DNA from: Flavonifractor sp. An10
Lineage (GTDB): Bacteria; Bacillota; Clostridia; Oscillospirales; Oscillospiraceae
Reading direction: 5' to 3'
Assembly: GCF_002161215.1 (NCBI RefSeq)
Contig: NZ_NFMB01000006.1
Coordinates: 124,001-188,000 of the forward strand
DNA length: 64,000 bases
Part shown: positions 1-8,235 of the stretch, one piece after another
How the letters are laid out: every line of letters starts with the position of its first letter
Numbering within the stretch: the stretch's first letter is position 1
Made by a program: the position numbers and the translations under genes
The notes under the pieces: model-generated
What the model saw: only the letters and a program-made list of their open reading frames with translations
Databases searched by the model: none
Told to the model about the DNA's origin: nothing

Positions 1-15
1 GGAGGTGAGCGTATC

Positions 16-378
16 GTGACACGAACCTTTACCTGCATCGTCTGCCCCAACGGCTGTGAGATCACCGCCGAATACGATGGCGCCCGGGTGGGCGCCATCA
101 CCGGGGCCACCTGCCCCAAGGGGGAGGACTACGTCCGCCAGGAGCTCACCGACCCCCGGCGCACCATTGCCACCAGCGTCCCCGTGGACGGGGGCGGGCT
201 GCCCCTGGTCAGCGTGCGCCTCAACCGCCCCATCCCCAAGAAGGACATCTTCCGGGTGATGGAGGCCGTCAATGCCGTCCGGCTCCAGGCTCCCGTCTCC
301 ATCGGCCAGGTGGTTCTGGCCGACGTGTGCGGCCTGGGCGCCGACGTAATCGTCACCAAAAACGTGCCCCGCGCCTGA
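16..378 (+). CDS. DUF1667 domain protein (small Cys-rich redox partner)
   Basis: A 120-residue protein of the DUF1667 family. The N-terminus has the family CxxC motif (CIVCPNGC, about residues 7-14), a third cysteine in GATCPKGE, and a later VCGLGADV segment. These proteins normally end operons that encode two FAD oxidoreductases related to the anaerobic glycerol-3-phosphate dehydrogenase subunits, so its partners probably lie just left of the window. The start is GTG at 16, served by GGAGGTGAG at positions 1-9. It is a diverged paralog of the protein at 19534-19908, which sits in a complete version of such an operon. The exact biochemical role of DUF1667 is not established; a metal-binding electron-transfer or assembly role is inferred from the cysteines. 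Confidence 0.9.
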   Translation: MTRTFTCIVCPNGCEITAEYDGARVGAITGATCPKGEDYVRQELTDPRRTIATSVPVDGGGLPLVSVRLNRPIPKKDIFRVMEAVNAVRLQAPVSIGQVVLADVCGLGADVIVTKNVPRA

Positions 379-415
379 CGCGGGAACGTTTGGATAGTCC
401 CAATCAAACTTTTTA

Positions 416-424
416 TGGTATACT
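416..424 (+). promoter_or_regulatory. Possible extended -10 promoter for the garR operon
   Basis: TGG followed by TATACT at 419-424 fits an extended -10 element. No convincing -35 hexamer is seen at the usual spacing. A strong ribosome site (AAGGAGGAA, about 428-436) follows, so transcript and translation starts lie close together. Confidence 0.4.
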
Positions 425-442
425 GTTAAGGAGGAATTTCTT

Positions 443-1321
443 ATGAAAATCGGACTCATCGGCCTTGGCATCATGGGCAAGCCCATGGCGAAGAACCTGC
501 TCAAGGCGGGCTATGATCTGACTGTCAGCGATCTGAACAAGGCCGCCGTGGACGAGGTGGTGGCCGCCGGCGCCAAGGCCGCCACCAACGCGGAGATTGG
601 CGAGACCTGCGACGTGGTGCTCACCATGGTGCCCAACAGCCCCCAGGTGAAGGCCGTCATGCTGGGCGAGGACGGCGTGGCCGCCCACATGAAGCCCGGC
701 AGCGTGTTCATCGACATGAGCTCCATCAACCCCGTGGCCTCCAAGGAGATCGCCGCCGAGCTGGCCAAGAAGGGCATCGAGATGCTGGACGCCCCCGTGT
801 CCGGCGGCGAGCCCAAGGCCATCGACGGCACCCTGTCCTTCATGGTGGGCGGCAAGCAGGAGGTCTTTGACAAGTACAAGGATCTGCTGGGCGCCATGGG
901 CGCCTCTGTGGTGCGCTGCGGCGACGTGGGCGCCGGCAACACCACCAAGCTTGCCAACCAGATCATCGTGGCCTGCAACATCCAGGCCCTGTCCGAGGCC
1001 CTGACCCTGGCCAAGATGGCGGGCGTGGAGCCCGAGCTGGTCTTCCAGGCCATCAAGGGCGGCCTGGCCGGCTCCACCGTCATGAACGCCAAGGCCCCCA
1101 TGATGATTGAAGGCAACGACAAGCCCGGCTTCAAGATCGACCTGCACATCAAGGATCTGAACAACGCCCTGGACTGCGCCCACACCGTGGGCTCCCCCCT
1201 GCCCATGACCGCCGCGGTGCAGGAGATCTTCCAGTGGCTGCACAACAACGGCTGCGGCCAGGACGACCACAGCTCCATCATCAAGTACTACAAGAAGCTC
1301 ACCGGCATCGAGTCCCTGTGA
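443..1321 (+). CDS. garR: 2-hydroxy-3-oxopropionate (tartronate semialdehyde) reductase
   Basis: A 292-residue beta-hydroxyacid dehydrogenase. The N-terminal Rossmann motif GLIGLGIMGKPMAKNL (residues 4-19) binds NAD(P)H. The substrate-binding signature DAPVSGGEPKA follows at about residue 115, and the catalytic lysine region GAGNTTKLANQI at about 168-179. The C-terminal helical domain is complete. Length is normal for GarR/GlxR. The family also contains 3-hydroxyisobutyrate dehydrogenases, but a glycerate kinase two genes downstream favours reduction of tartronate semialdehyde to glycerate. The gene is followed after 27 bp by a DapA-family aldolase, so the three genes probably form one operon for sugar-acid or hydroxypyruvate/glyoxylate metabolism. 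Confidence 0.88.
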   Translation: MKIGLIGLGIMGKPMAKNLLKAGYDLTVSDLNKAAVDEVVAAGAKAATNAEIGETCDVVLTMVPNSPQVKAVMLGEDGVAAHMKPGSVFIDMSSINPVASKEIAAELAKKGIEMLDAPVSGGEPKAIDGTLSFMVGGKQEVFDKYKDLLGAMGASVVRCGDVGAGNTTKLANQIIVACNIQALSEALTLAKMAGVEPELVFQAIKGGLAGSTVMNAKAPMMIEGNDKPGFKIDLHIKDLNNALDCAHTVGSPLPMTAAVQEIFQWLHNNGCGQDDHSSIIKYYKKLTGIESL

Positions 1322-1348
1322 GGCCCGACGACGAGAGGTGACTTTGCC

Positions 1349-2248
1349 ATGAATACGGATTTTATCAAGGGCGTTGTGGTGCCCATACTCACCCCCATTG
1401 ACGCCGACGAGCGCATCGACGAGGCCAGGCTCCGCGCCCAGGTGGACTACGTCATCGACGGCGGCGTGTCCGGCATCCTGGCCTTCGGCAGCAACGGCGA
1501 GTTCTACATGGTGGAGGAGGACGAGATGGAGCGGGGCCTGAAGCTCATGGTGGATCAGGCCGCGGGCCGCGTCCCCGTCTACTTCGGCATCGGCGCCATC
1601 AGCACCAGGAAGTGCTGCCGCCTGGCCCAAATGGCGGCGGCCAACGGGGCCGCGGGCATCAGCGTGCTCCAGCCCATGTTCCTCAAGCCCACCTATGCCG
1701 AGCTGCTGCGCCACTTCAAGACCATCGCCGAGAGCGTGCCCGGCGTGCCCATGCTGCTCTACAACAACCCCGGCCGGGTGGGGTACACCCTCACCGCCGA
1801 CCTGGTGGATGAGCTGGCCCACACGGTGGACAACATCGTGGGCATGAAGGACACCAGCGGCGACATCACCCTCACCTCCGAGTTCATCCGCCGCACCCGG
1901 GACGTGGACTTCAAGGTGTTCGGCGGCAAGGATACCCTGCTCTATGCCAGCCTGTGCCACGGCGCCGTGGGCGGCGTGTGCACCGCGGCCAACTTCATGC
2001 CCGAGCTGATCACCGACGTGTACAACAAGTTCGCGGCCGGGGATCTCAAGGGCAGCCTGGAGGCCCAGTTCAAGCTCAACCCGGTGCGCCTGTCCATGGA
2101 CGCGGCCAGCTTCCCTGTAGCGGCCAAGGACATGGCCAACCTGCGGGGCCGGGACGTGGGCGAGCCCTATCTGCCCAACCTCCCCACCCCGGAGGGGGCG
2201 GCCAGGGAGGGCTTCCGCCGCACCATGGCGGCCGCCGGCCTGATTTAA
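1349..2248 (+). CDS. DapA/NanA-family aldolase or dehydratase (2-keto-3-deoxy sugar acid type)
   Basis: A 299-residue class I aldolase of the dihydrodipicolinate synthase superfamily. The Schiff-base lysine is K167 in IVGMKDTSGD and the catalytic tyrosine is Y138 in LLYNNPGR; the substrate-carboxylate loop is GSNGEF near residue 47. The family includes dihydrodipicolinate synthase, N-acetylneuraminate lyase, 2-keto-3-deoxygluconate aldolase and 5-dehydro-4-deoxyglucarate dehydratase, and sequence alone does not separate them. Its place between a tartronate-semialdehyde reductase and a glycerate kinase suggests cleavage of a keto-deoxy sugar acid to pyruvate plus a three-carbon aldehyde, not lysine synthesis. 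That assignment is inference from context. Confidence 0.85.
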   Translation: MNTDFIKGVVVPILTPIDADERIDEARLRAQVDYVIDGGVSGILAFGSNGEFYMVEEDEMERGLKLMVDQAAGRVPVYFGIGAISTRKCCRLAQMAAANGAAGISVLQPMFLKPTYAELLRHFKTIAESVPGVPMLLYNNPGRVGYTLTADLVDELAHTVDNIVGMKDTSGDITLTSEFIRRTRDVDFKVFGGKDTLLYASLCHGAVGGVCTAANFMPELITDVYNKFAAGDLKGSLEAQFKLNPVRLSMDAASFPVAAKDMANLRGRDVGEPYLPNLPTPEGAAREGFRRTMAAAGLI

Positions 2249-2279
2249 CCCCATCCGTGGGGCTGTGTGGGAGGATAGC

Positions 2280-3512
2280 ATGAAACTCAGACAAGACTGT
2301 GAGGAGATTGTCCGCCGGGCCATCGCCGCCGTCCAGCCGGACGCGGCGGTGCGCCGGGCCCTGGAGGGGAAGTCGTTTCCCGCCGGCCGGCTGGTGCTGG
2401 TGGCGGCGGGCAAGGCGGCCTGGTCCATGGCCCGCGCCGCCCACGACTGCGTGGGGGAGCGGCTGGACGGCGGCATCGTCATCACCAAGCACGGCCACGC
2501 CCAGGGGCCCATCGGCTCCCTGCTCATCCGGGAGGCGGGCCACCCCGTCCCCGACCACGACACCTTCTCCGCCACCGAGGAGGCCCTGGCCCTCACCAGC
2601 GGCCTGACGGAGGCGGACACGGTGCTCTTCCTGCTCTCCGGCGGCGGCTCGGCCCTGTTTGAGGCCCCCCTGGTGCCCCCGGCGGAGCTCCAGGACATCA
2701 CCCGGCAGCTGCTCTCCTGCGGGGCGGACATCGTGGAGATGAACACCATCCGCAAGCGGCTCTCCGCCGTCAAGGGCGGCCGCTTTGCCCGGCACTGCGC
2801 CCCGGCGAAGGTGTTCTCCATCGTCCTGTCCGACATCATCGGCGACCCCCTGGATATGATCGCCTCCGGCCCGGCCTATCCCGACTCGTCCACCTGCGAC
2901 GACGCCCGGGCCATCGCCGCCAAGTACGGCCTGCACCTCTCCCCGGCGGCGGCGCGCTGCCTGGAGGAGGAGACCCCCAAGACGCTGGACAACGTGGACA
3001 CCGTGATCACCGGCAGCGTGCGGGAGCTGTGCGCCGCCGCCGCCGGGGCCTGCCGGGAGCTGGGGTATGAGCCGGTGGTGCTCACCGACAGCCTGGACTG
3101 CGAGGCACGGGAGGCCGGGGCCTTCCTGGCCGCCATCGCCCGCAGCCACCAGGATACCGGCCGCTCCCTGGCCTTCCTGGCCGGAGGGGAGACGGTGGTG
3201 CACCTGACCGGCACCGGCCTGGGCGGGCGCAACCAGGAGCTGGCCCTGTCCGCCGCGGCGGGCATCGCCGGCCTGGCGGACACCGCCGTGTTCTCCGTGG
3301 GCAGCGACGGCACCGACGGCCCCACCGACGCCGCCGGCGGCTTCGTCACCGGCCAGACCCGGGACGCGCTGGCCGGGCAGGGCGTGCGCATCTTCGATGT
3401 TTTGAAGGACAACGACGCCTACCACGCCCTGGAGGCGTGCGGCGGCCTGCTGCGCACCGGCGCCACCGGAACCAATGTGAACGACGTGGCGGTTCTTCTG
3501 ATCCGCCGCTGA
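2280..3512 (+). CDS. Glycerate 2-kinase, GckA/TtuD (MOFRL) type
   Basis: A protein of about 410 residues of the type-2 glycerate kinase family, with an N-terminal DUF4147 domain and C-terminal MOFRL domain. Visible landmarks are LVAAGKAAWSMA near the start, LFLLSGGGSALFE, MNTIRKRLSAVKGG, SDIIGDPLDMIASGP, and the C-terminal GLGGRNQELAL and GSDGTDGPTDAAGG. It would phosphorylate glycerate to 2-phosphoglycerate, feeding lower glycolysis. The ATG at 2280 is preferred over an in-frame GTG at 2265 because GGGAGGA (2269-2275) lies at correct spacing. It completes the reductase-aldolase-kinase operon, and a strong hairpin follows the stop codon. Confidence 0.9.
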   Translation: MKLRQDCEEIVRRAIAAVQPDAAVRRALEGKSFPAGRLVLVAAGKAAWSMARAAHDCVGERLDGGIVITKHGHAQGPIGSLLIREAGHPVPDHDTFSATEEALALTSGLTEADTVLFLLSGGGSALFEAPLVPPAELQDITRQLLSCGADIVEMNTIRKRLSAVKGGRFARHCAPAKVFSIVLSDIIGDPLDMIASGPAYPDSSTCDDARAIAAKYGLHLSPAAARCLEEETPKTLDNVDTVITGSVRELCAAAAGACRELGYEPVVLTDSLDCEAREAGAFLAAIARSHQDTGRSLAFLAGGETVVHLTGTGLGGRNQELALSAAAGIAGLADTAVFSVGSDGTDGPTDAAGGFVTGQTRDALAGQGVRIFDVLKDNDAYHALEACGGLLRTGATGTNVNDVAVLLIRR

Positions 3513-3534
3513 CCTTCTTCCCAACCCTTTCCCA

Positions 3535-3574
3535 GCGCCCCCGACCCCAGCCGGAGCCGGGGGCGCACCCTTTT
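3535..3574 (+). terminator. Rho-independent terminator after the glycerate kinase
   Basis: A 9-bp perfect GC stem, GCGCCCCCG (3535-3543) with CGGGGGCGC (3558-3566), is followed by ACCCTTTT. It separates the garR operon from the LysR gene. Confidence 0.75.
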
Positions 3575-3597
3575 GACGGCCAAGGAGTGAACCGGAC

Positions 3598-4536
3598 ATG
3601 GACGTGAAACAGATGCTCTATATGGTGACCATCGCCCAGGAGGGCGGCATCAGCAAGGCCGCCGCCAAGCTGTTCATTACCCAGTCCGCCCTGGATCAGC
3701 AGCTGCTCAAGCTGGAGCACGAGCTGGGTACCCCCCTGTTCTACCGCTCCCGCAGCAGCTTTTCCCTCACCGAGGCGGGCCGGGTGTACGTGGACTACGC
3801 CCAGCGGATGCTGGAGCTGAAAAACGAGGCCTACCGCATCATCCACGATCTGGCCGGCCAGCGGCGGGGCACCCTCACCCTGGCCTTCGCGCCGGAGCGG
3901 GGGATGGAGATGTTCATGGACGTGTACCCCCGCTTTTACCGGGACTACCCCCAGGTGAAGGTGGTGCCCCGGGAGATGGGGGTGCGCCGGCAGCTGGAGC
4001 TGCTGGGCGGGGACGGGCTGGATCTGGGCTTCATCTCCAAGAAGGACGGGCCCCTGCCCGGTATCGACCAGGTGACCCTGTGCCAGGAGGAGTTCCTCCT
4101 CATCACCCCGCCGGATCACCCCCTGGCCGCCCGGGCCGCCCCGCCGGGGGAGCCGCTGACGGTGCTGGACGTGTCCTGCCTGCGGGAGCTGACCTTCTGC
4201 CTGATCTACCGCCAGTCCACCCAGCGGGAGGTCATCGACCCCCTCTTTGACGCGGCGGGGTGCAAGGCCAACCTGTTCCTGGAGACCGGCAGCAACCGGG
4301 CCAACATCTCCATGGTGCGCCGGGGCCTGAGCTGCTCCATCCTGCCCGCCCACTACGTCCGGGGGGTGGAGGACGTGGCCCGCTTCCGCCTGTCCGCCCA
4401 CCCCACCTGGACGGTGACCGCCTGCAGCCGCCGGGGCCGCTACCTGTCCCAGGCCGCCCGGTACTTCATCCGCCTGGCGGGGGAATACTTTCAGTCCGCC
4501 GGGGCCGACCCCGGGGAAAAGGAGCTGAGCCAATGA
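3598..4536 (+). CDS. LysR-family transcriptional regulator
   Basis: A 312-residue protein with the LysR winged HTH at residues 1-60 (QMLYMVTIAQEGGISKAAAKLF, recognition helix around ITQSALDQQLLKLE), a linker helix, and a periplasmic-binding-like effector domain from about residue 90. Length is typical. The ATG at 3598 follows a short AAGGAG site. The stop overlaps the start of the DUF362 gene (ATGA at 4533-4536), so the two are translationally coupled and the regulator may control its own operon or the sugar-acid operon upstream. The effector is unknown. Confidence 0.92.
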   Translation: MDVKQMLYMVTIAQEGGISKAAAKLFITQSALDQQLLKLEHELGTPLFYRSRSSFSLTEAGRVYVDYAQRMLELKNEAYRIIHDLAGQRRGTLTLAFAPERGMEMFMDVYPRFYRDYPQVKVVPREMGVRRQLELLGGDGLDLGFISKKDGPLPGIDQVTLCQEEFLLITPPDHPLAARAAPPGEPLTVLDVSCLRELTFCLIYRQSTQREVIDPLFDAAGCKANLFLETGSNRANISMVRRGLSCSILPAHYVRGVEDVARFRLSAHPTWTVTACSRRGRYLSQAARYFIRLAGEYFQSAGADPGEKELSQ

Positions 4537-5588
4537 GCACCATCTATGAGATCTTCGGCCGCGACGCCCACGCCATGACCATCGCCCTGATGGAGCGGGC
4601 GAAGGCGGCCGCCGCCATCCCCGCCGGGGCGTCCGTGGCCCTCAAGCCCAACCTGGTGGTGGCCGGCCGCCCGGAGGACGGCGCCACCACCCACGCCGGC
4701 GTCCTCTCCGGCGCCATCGAGTACCTGCGGGAGCACGGGGTGCGGGACATCTCCATCATCGAGGGCTCCTGGGTGGGGGACAGCACCGGCCGGGCCTTCC
4801 GTACCGCCGGGTACGACGCGGTGGGGCGGAAATACAACGTGCCCCTGTACGACCTCAAGGGGGACAAAACCCGCCGGGTGGACACCCCCCTGCGGCCCAT
4901 GGACATCTGCTGCCGGGCCCTGGACGCGGGGTACCTCATCAACCTGCCGGTGCTCAAGGGCCACTGCCAGACCCGCATGACCTGCGCCCTCAAGAACTGC
5001 AAGGGCTGCCTGCCCGACCGGGAGAAGCGGCGCTTCCACGCCGAGGGCCTCATGGAGCCCATCGCCGCCCTGGCCGCCGCCCTGAGGCCGGCCCTCACCA
5101 TCGTGGACAGCATCTGCGGCGATCTGGACTTCGAGGAGGGGGGCAACCCGGTGCCCACCGGCCGGATGCTGCTGGGCACCGACATGGTGCAGCTGGACGC
5201 CTACGGCTGCCGCCTCATGGGCCTGGAGCCGGCGCAGGTGCCCTACATCGGCCTGGCCGAGGGCTGGGGCGCGGGCAGCGCCGCCCTGGCGGAGGGGGAT
5301 ATCGTCCGCCTCAACACCCCCGCCGACGGGGCGGAGTACCCCGCCCCGTCGGGCACCGTGGCCGCCCTCACCCGCTCCGTCCAGGCCAAAAGCGCCTGCT
5401 CCGCCTGCTACGCCAGCCTGGTGCGGGCCCTGTACCGCCGGGGCGGCGGGAAGCGGGCCGTCGCCATCGGCCAGGGCTGGAAGGGCGTGCCCTTCGACGG
5501 GCTGGGCATAGGCGCCTGCTGCGACTGCGCCCGGGAGCAGGTGAAGGGCTGCCCGCCCTCCCCTGAGGACATCCTCCGCGCCCTGTGA
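4533..5588 (+). CDS. DUF362 domain protein
   Basis: A 351-residue DUF362 protein. Recognisable parts are KPNLVVAGRPEDGATTHAGV near residue 35, IIEGSW near 77, INLPVLKGHCQTRMTCALKNCKGCLP around 145-170, and a Cys-rich C-terminus with CSACYASL and ACCDCAREQVKGC. DUF362 proteins often carry a ferredoxin-like 4Fe-4S region; here the C-terminal cysteines could hold a cluster, but the spacing is not a standard 2x[4Fe-4S] motif. Start ATG at 4533 overlaps the LysR stop. The enzymatic role of the family is largely unknown. A strong terminator lies 32 bp after the stop. Confidence 0.88.
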   Translation: MSTIYEIFGRDAHAMTIALMERAKAAAAIPAGASVALKPNLVVAGRPEDGATTHAGVLSGAIEYLREHGVRDISIIEGSWVGDSTGRAFRTAGYDAVGRKYNVPLYDLKGDKTRRVDTPLRPMDICCRALDAGYLINLPVLKGHCQTRMTCALKNCKGCLPDREKRRFHAEGLMEPIAALAAALRPALTIVDSICGDLDFEEGGNPVPTGRMLLGTDMVQLDAYGCRLMGLEPAQVPYIGLAEGWGAGSAALAEGDIVRLNTPADGAEYPAPSGTVAALTRSVQAKSACSACYASLVRALYRRGGGKRAVAIGQGWKGVPFDGLGIGACCDCAREQVKGCPPSPEDILRAL

Positions 5589-5620
5589 CGGCACCGGAAA
5601 CCGAACTGACTCAGTGAACC

Positions 5621-5656
5621 GGCGCCCCGGCCTGGAAACAGGCCGGGGCGCCTTTC
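5621..5656 (+). terminator. Rho-independent terminator after DUF362 gene
   Basis: A perfect 13-bp inverted repeat, GGCGCCCCGGCCT (5621-5633) and AGGCCGGGGCGCC (5640-5652), has a 6-nt loop and a short T run. Confidence 0.88.
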
Positions 5657-5740
5657 TGCCCGGGAGCGGTTAGAATCCACAAATTCCGGGCAGCAGATCC
5701 AGCACAATAGACAAATAAAGAAAAGCAAGGCGAATTTCTG

Positions 5741-5769
5741 TTGACTATTCTGTGAAATGTGATTACAAT
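5741..5769 (+). promoter_or_regulatory. Sigma-A promoter of the sugar ABC importer
   Basis: TTGACT (5741-5746) and TACAAT (5764-5769) are separated by exactly 17 bp. The surrounding stretch is AT-rich in an otherwise GC-rich sequence. Transcription should start near 5776, immediately before the palindromic operator at 5784. Confidence 0.88.
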
Positions 5770-5783
5770 AATATCGTAGCAGT

Positions 5784-5797
5784 TGGAAACGTTTCCA
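5784..5797 (+). promoter_or_regulatory. LacI/CcpA-type operator
   Basis: TGGAAACGTTTCCA is a perfect 14-bp palindrome with the central CG typical of LacI/GalR-family sites. It lies about 15 bp past the -10 box, where a bound repressor would block elongation or initiation. The likely ligand is the LacI regulator at 9158-10174, although CcpA binds similar sites. A partial half-site (GAAACGATTCC) follows at about 5799-5809. Confidence 0.85.
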
Positions 5798-5849
5798 GAA
5801 ACGATTCCAGCCGCGCAATCTCATCAAGTTTTCTAGGAGGTCAATGGAA

Positions 5850-7223
5850 ATGAAGAAGATTCTTGCACTGGGCCTCACTGCGGCCCTGTCCCTGTCTCTC
5901 CTGGCCGGCTGCGGCGGCGGCACCGGAACGCCCGCCGAGACCGGCTCCGCCGGAACGGATGCCCCTGCCGCTGAGACCGGCTCCGGCTCCGGCGGCTCCG
6001 TCTACTACCTGAACTTCAAGCCCGAGCAGGACGCTCAGTGGCAGGAGCTGGCGGAGATCTACACCGAGGAGACCGGCGTGCCCGTCAAGGTGGTCACCGC
6101 CGCCTCCGGCACCTACGAGACCATGCTGACCAGCGAGATGGCCAAGGACGACGCCCCCACCATGTTCCAGGTCAACGGCCCCGTGGGTCTGAACAGCTGG
6201 AAGGACTACTGCTATGACCTGTCCGGCTCCGCCCTCTACGGCGAGCTGACCAGCGACGATTACGCCCTGAAGAACGGGGACGAGGTGGCCGGCATCGCCT
6301 ACGTCATCGAGTCCTACGGCATCATCGTCAACCAGACCCTGCTGCAGCAGGCCGGCTACACCGTGGAGGACATCCAGTCCTTTGACGATCTGAAGGCCGT
6401 GGCCGAGGACATCACCGCCCGCAAGGACGAGCTGGGCTTCTCCGCCTTCACCTCCGCCGGTATGGACAGCTCCTCCGACTGGCGCTTCAAGACCCACCTG
6501 GCCAACCTGCCCATCTACTTCGAGTACCAGGACAAGGGCATCACCTCCACCGACGCCATCGAGGGCACCTACCTGGACAACTACCGCAACATCTGGGATC
6601 TGTACATCAACAACGCCACCTGCGACCCCGCTGAGCTGACCGCCAAGACCGCCAACGACGCCGTCAACGAGTTCACCTCCGGCCAGGCCGTGTTCTATCA
6701 GAACGGCTCCTGGGAGTACGGCAACGTGGTGGGCGAGGGTAAGCTGTCCGACGCGGACGTGACCATGATCCCCATCTACATCGGCGTGGGCGACGAGGCC
6801 AACCAGGGCCTGTGCACCGGCTCCGAGAACTACTGGTGCGTCAACAAGAACGCCTCCGCTGAGAACATCCAGGCCACCCTGGACTTCATGTACTGGTGCG
6901 TCACCGACGAGACCGCCCTGCAGGCCATGACCGGCGGCGAGGGCGCCATGCCCTCCGGCGGGGCCGGTATGGCGTTCGCCATCCCCTTCCAGGCCGCTCC
7001 CGAGTCCAGCAACCCCTTCGTGGCCCTGGACGCTCAGATGACCGCCGACGGCAAGACCCCCGTGTCCTGGAACTTCACCACCATGCCCTCTGAGGAGTGG
7101 AAGAACGTGCTGGGTTCCGCCCTGGCTGTCTACGCCGCCGACCAGACCGACGCCAACTGGGATGCCGTGGTGTCCGCCTTCGTGGACAACTGGGCCGCCG
7201 AGTACGCCCTGGCCAACGGCTGA
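5850..7223 (+). CDS. Sugar ABC transporter substrate-binding lipoprotein
   Basis: An extracellular solute-binding protein (family 1) of about 457 residues. It starts with a lysine-rich n-region, a hydrophobic core and the lipobox LLAGCGGG, so the cysteine near residue 20 would be lipidated. A Gly/Ser/Thr-rich linker follows, then the binding fold with VKVVTAASGTYETMLTSEMA and a GQAVFYQNGSWEYGNV segment typical of carbohydrate binders. ATG 5850 gives 9-nt spacing to TAGGAGG (5834-5840); ATG 5844 is an alternative adding two residues. Two permease genes follow; no ATPase is present, so a shared MsmX/UgpC-type ATPase encoded elsewhere is expected. The malQ gene nearby suggests a malto-oligosaccharide substrate. 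Confidence 0.93.
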   Translation: MKKILALGLTAALSLSLLAGCGGGTGTPAETGSAGTDAPAAETGSGSGGSVYYLNFKPEQDAQWQELAEIYTEETGVPVKVVTAASGTYETMLTSEMAKDDAPTMFQVNGPVGLNSWKDYCYDLSGSALYGELTSDDYALKNGDEVAGIAYVIESYGIIVNQTLLQQAGYTVEDIQSFDDLKAVAEDITARKDELGFSAFTSAGMDSSSDWRFKTHLANLPIYFEYQDKGITSTDAIEGTYLDNYRNIWDLYINNATCDPAELTAKTANDAVNEFTSGQAVFYQNGSWEYGNVVGEGKLSDADVTMIPIYIGVGDEANQGLCTGSENYWCVNKNASAENIQATLDFMYWCVTDETALQAMTGGEGAMPSGGAGMAFAIPFQAAPESSNPFVALDAQMTADGKTPVSWNFTTMPSEEWKNVLGSALAVYAADQTDANWDAVVSAFVDNWAAEYALANG

Positions 7224-7259
7224 GGCTGTGTAAGCTGAACAAGAGAAAGCATTGGCTTT

Positions 7260-7360
7260 CCGGGGCCGCCGGAATGAGTCCGGCGGCCCCGGTTCTTAAA
7301 CGCCGCCCGGGCAGGCCGCGCACCTGACTGGAGCGCGGTCTGCCCGGACGGCGCATTTTC
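7260..7360 (+). terminator. Two tandem intercistronic hairpins between binding protein and permeases
   Basis: First a perfect 14-bp stem, CCGGGGCCGCCGGA (7260-7273) with TCCGGCGGCCCCGG (7279-7292), followed by TTCTT. Then a 21-bp near-perfect stem, 7301-7321 with 7333-7353, followed by CATTTTC. Such hairpins commonly reduce expression of the permeases relative to the binding protein or protect its mRNA 3' end. Confidence 0.75.
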
Positions 7361-7383
7361 AATTCTTTGAGGGGGGATCGGCT

Positions 7384-8235
7384 GTGCAAAAAGCCATCAG
7401 GAAATACTGGCCGATTTTTGTGCTGCCCACGCTGGCCGCCTTTACCATCGGCTTCATCATCCCGTTCATCCAGGGCGTCTACCTGGCCTTCTGCCAGTTC
7501 ACCACCGTGCGGGACGCCACCTTCATCGGCATCTCCAACTTCATCCGGGCCATCAGCGACTCCACCTTCACCCACGCCTTCTGGTACAACTGCGCCTTCG
7601 TGGTGGTGAGCACCCTGGCCATCAACATCGGCGGCCTGGCCGTGGCCCTGATCCTCACCCGCGGCATCCGGGGCACCAACGCCTTCCGCACCGTGTTCTT
7701 CATGCCCAACCTGATCGGCGGCATCGTGCTGGGCTACATCTGGCAGATCCTGCTCAACTGCGTGCTCAGCCTGCTGGAGAAGCCCCTGCTCACCCTGGAC
7801 GCCACCGCCGGCTTCTGGGGCCTGGTGATCCTCATGTGCTGGCAGCAGATCGGCTACATGATGATCATCTACGTGGCCGGGCTGCAGAGCGTGCCCGACA
7901 CCCTGGTGGAGGCCGCGGAGATCGACGGCGCCACCCGCTGGCAGACCTTCTGGAAGGTGAAGCTGCCCATGCTCATGCCCTCCATCACCATCTGCCTCTT
8001 CCTGACCATCACCAACAGCTTCAAGCTCTTTGACCAGAACATGGCCCTCACCGGCGGCCAGCCCGCCCACCAGAGCGAGCTGCTGGCCTACAACATCTAC
8101 TACACCTTCTACGGCCGCTCCGGGCCCCAGTGGCGCGGCATCGGCCAGGCCAAGGCCGTTATCTTCTGCGTGATCGTGGTGGCCATCGCCCTGATCCAGC
8201 TGCGGGCAACCCGCAAGAGGGAGGTACAGCAGTAA
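7384..8235 (+). CDS. Sugar ABC transporter permease, MalF/UgpA type
   Basis: A 283-residue inner-membrane permease with six predicted membrane segments. The EAA loop that contacts the ATPase is visible as VEAAEIDGATRWQTFWKVKLPML (about residues 177-199). Start is GTG at 7384 after a GAGGGGGGAT ribosome site. Its TAA stop overlaps the ATG of the next permease by one base (TAATG), indicating coupled translation and a heterodimeric channel. Confidence 0.93.
   Translation: MQKAIRKYWPIFVLPTLAAFTIGFIIPFIQGVYLAFCQFTTVRDATFIGISNFIRAISDSTFTHAFWYNCAFVVVSTLAINIGGLAVALILTRGIRGTNAFRTVFFMPNLIGGIVLGYIWQILLNCVLSLLEKPLLTLDATAGFWGLVILMCWQQIGYMMIIYVAGLQSVPDTLVEAAEIDGATRWQTFWKVKLPMLMPSITICLFLTITNSFKLFDQNMALTGGQPAHQSELLAYNIYYTFYGRSGPQWRGIGQAKAVIFCVIVVAIALIQLRATRKREVQQ

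Noticed and set aside
413-2839. 808-codon open frame on the minus strand opposite garR and the aldolase
   Set aside because: It is antisense to three well-supported genes, rich in His/Gly/Val/Leu from GC-rich third positions, and has no domain.
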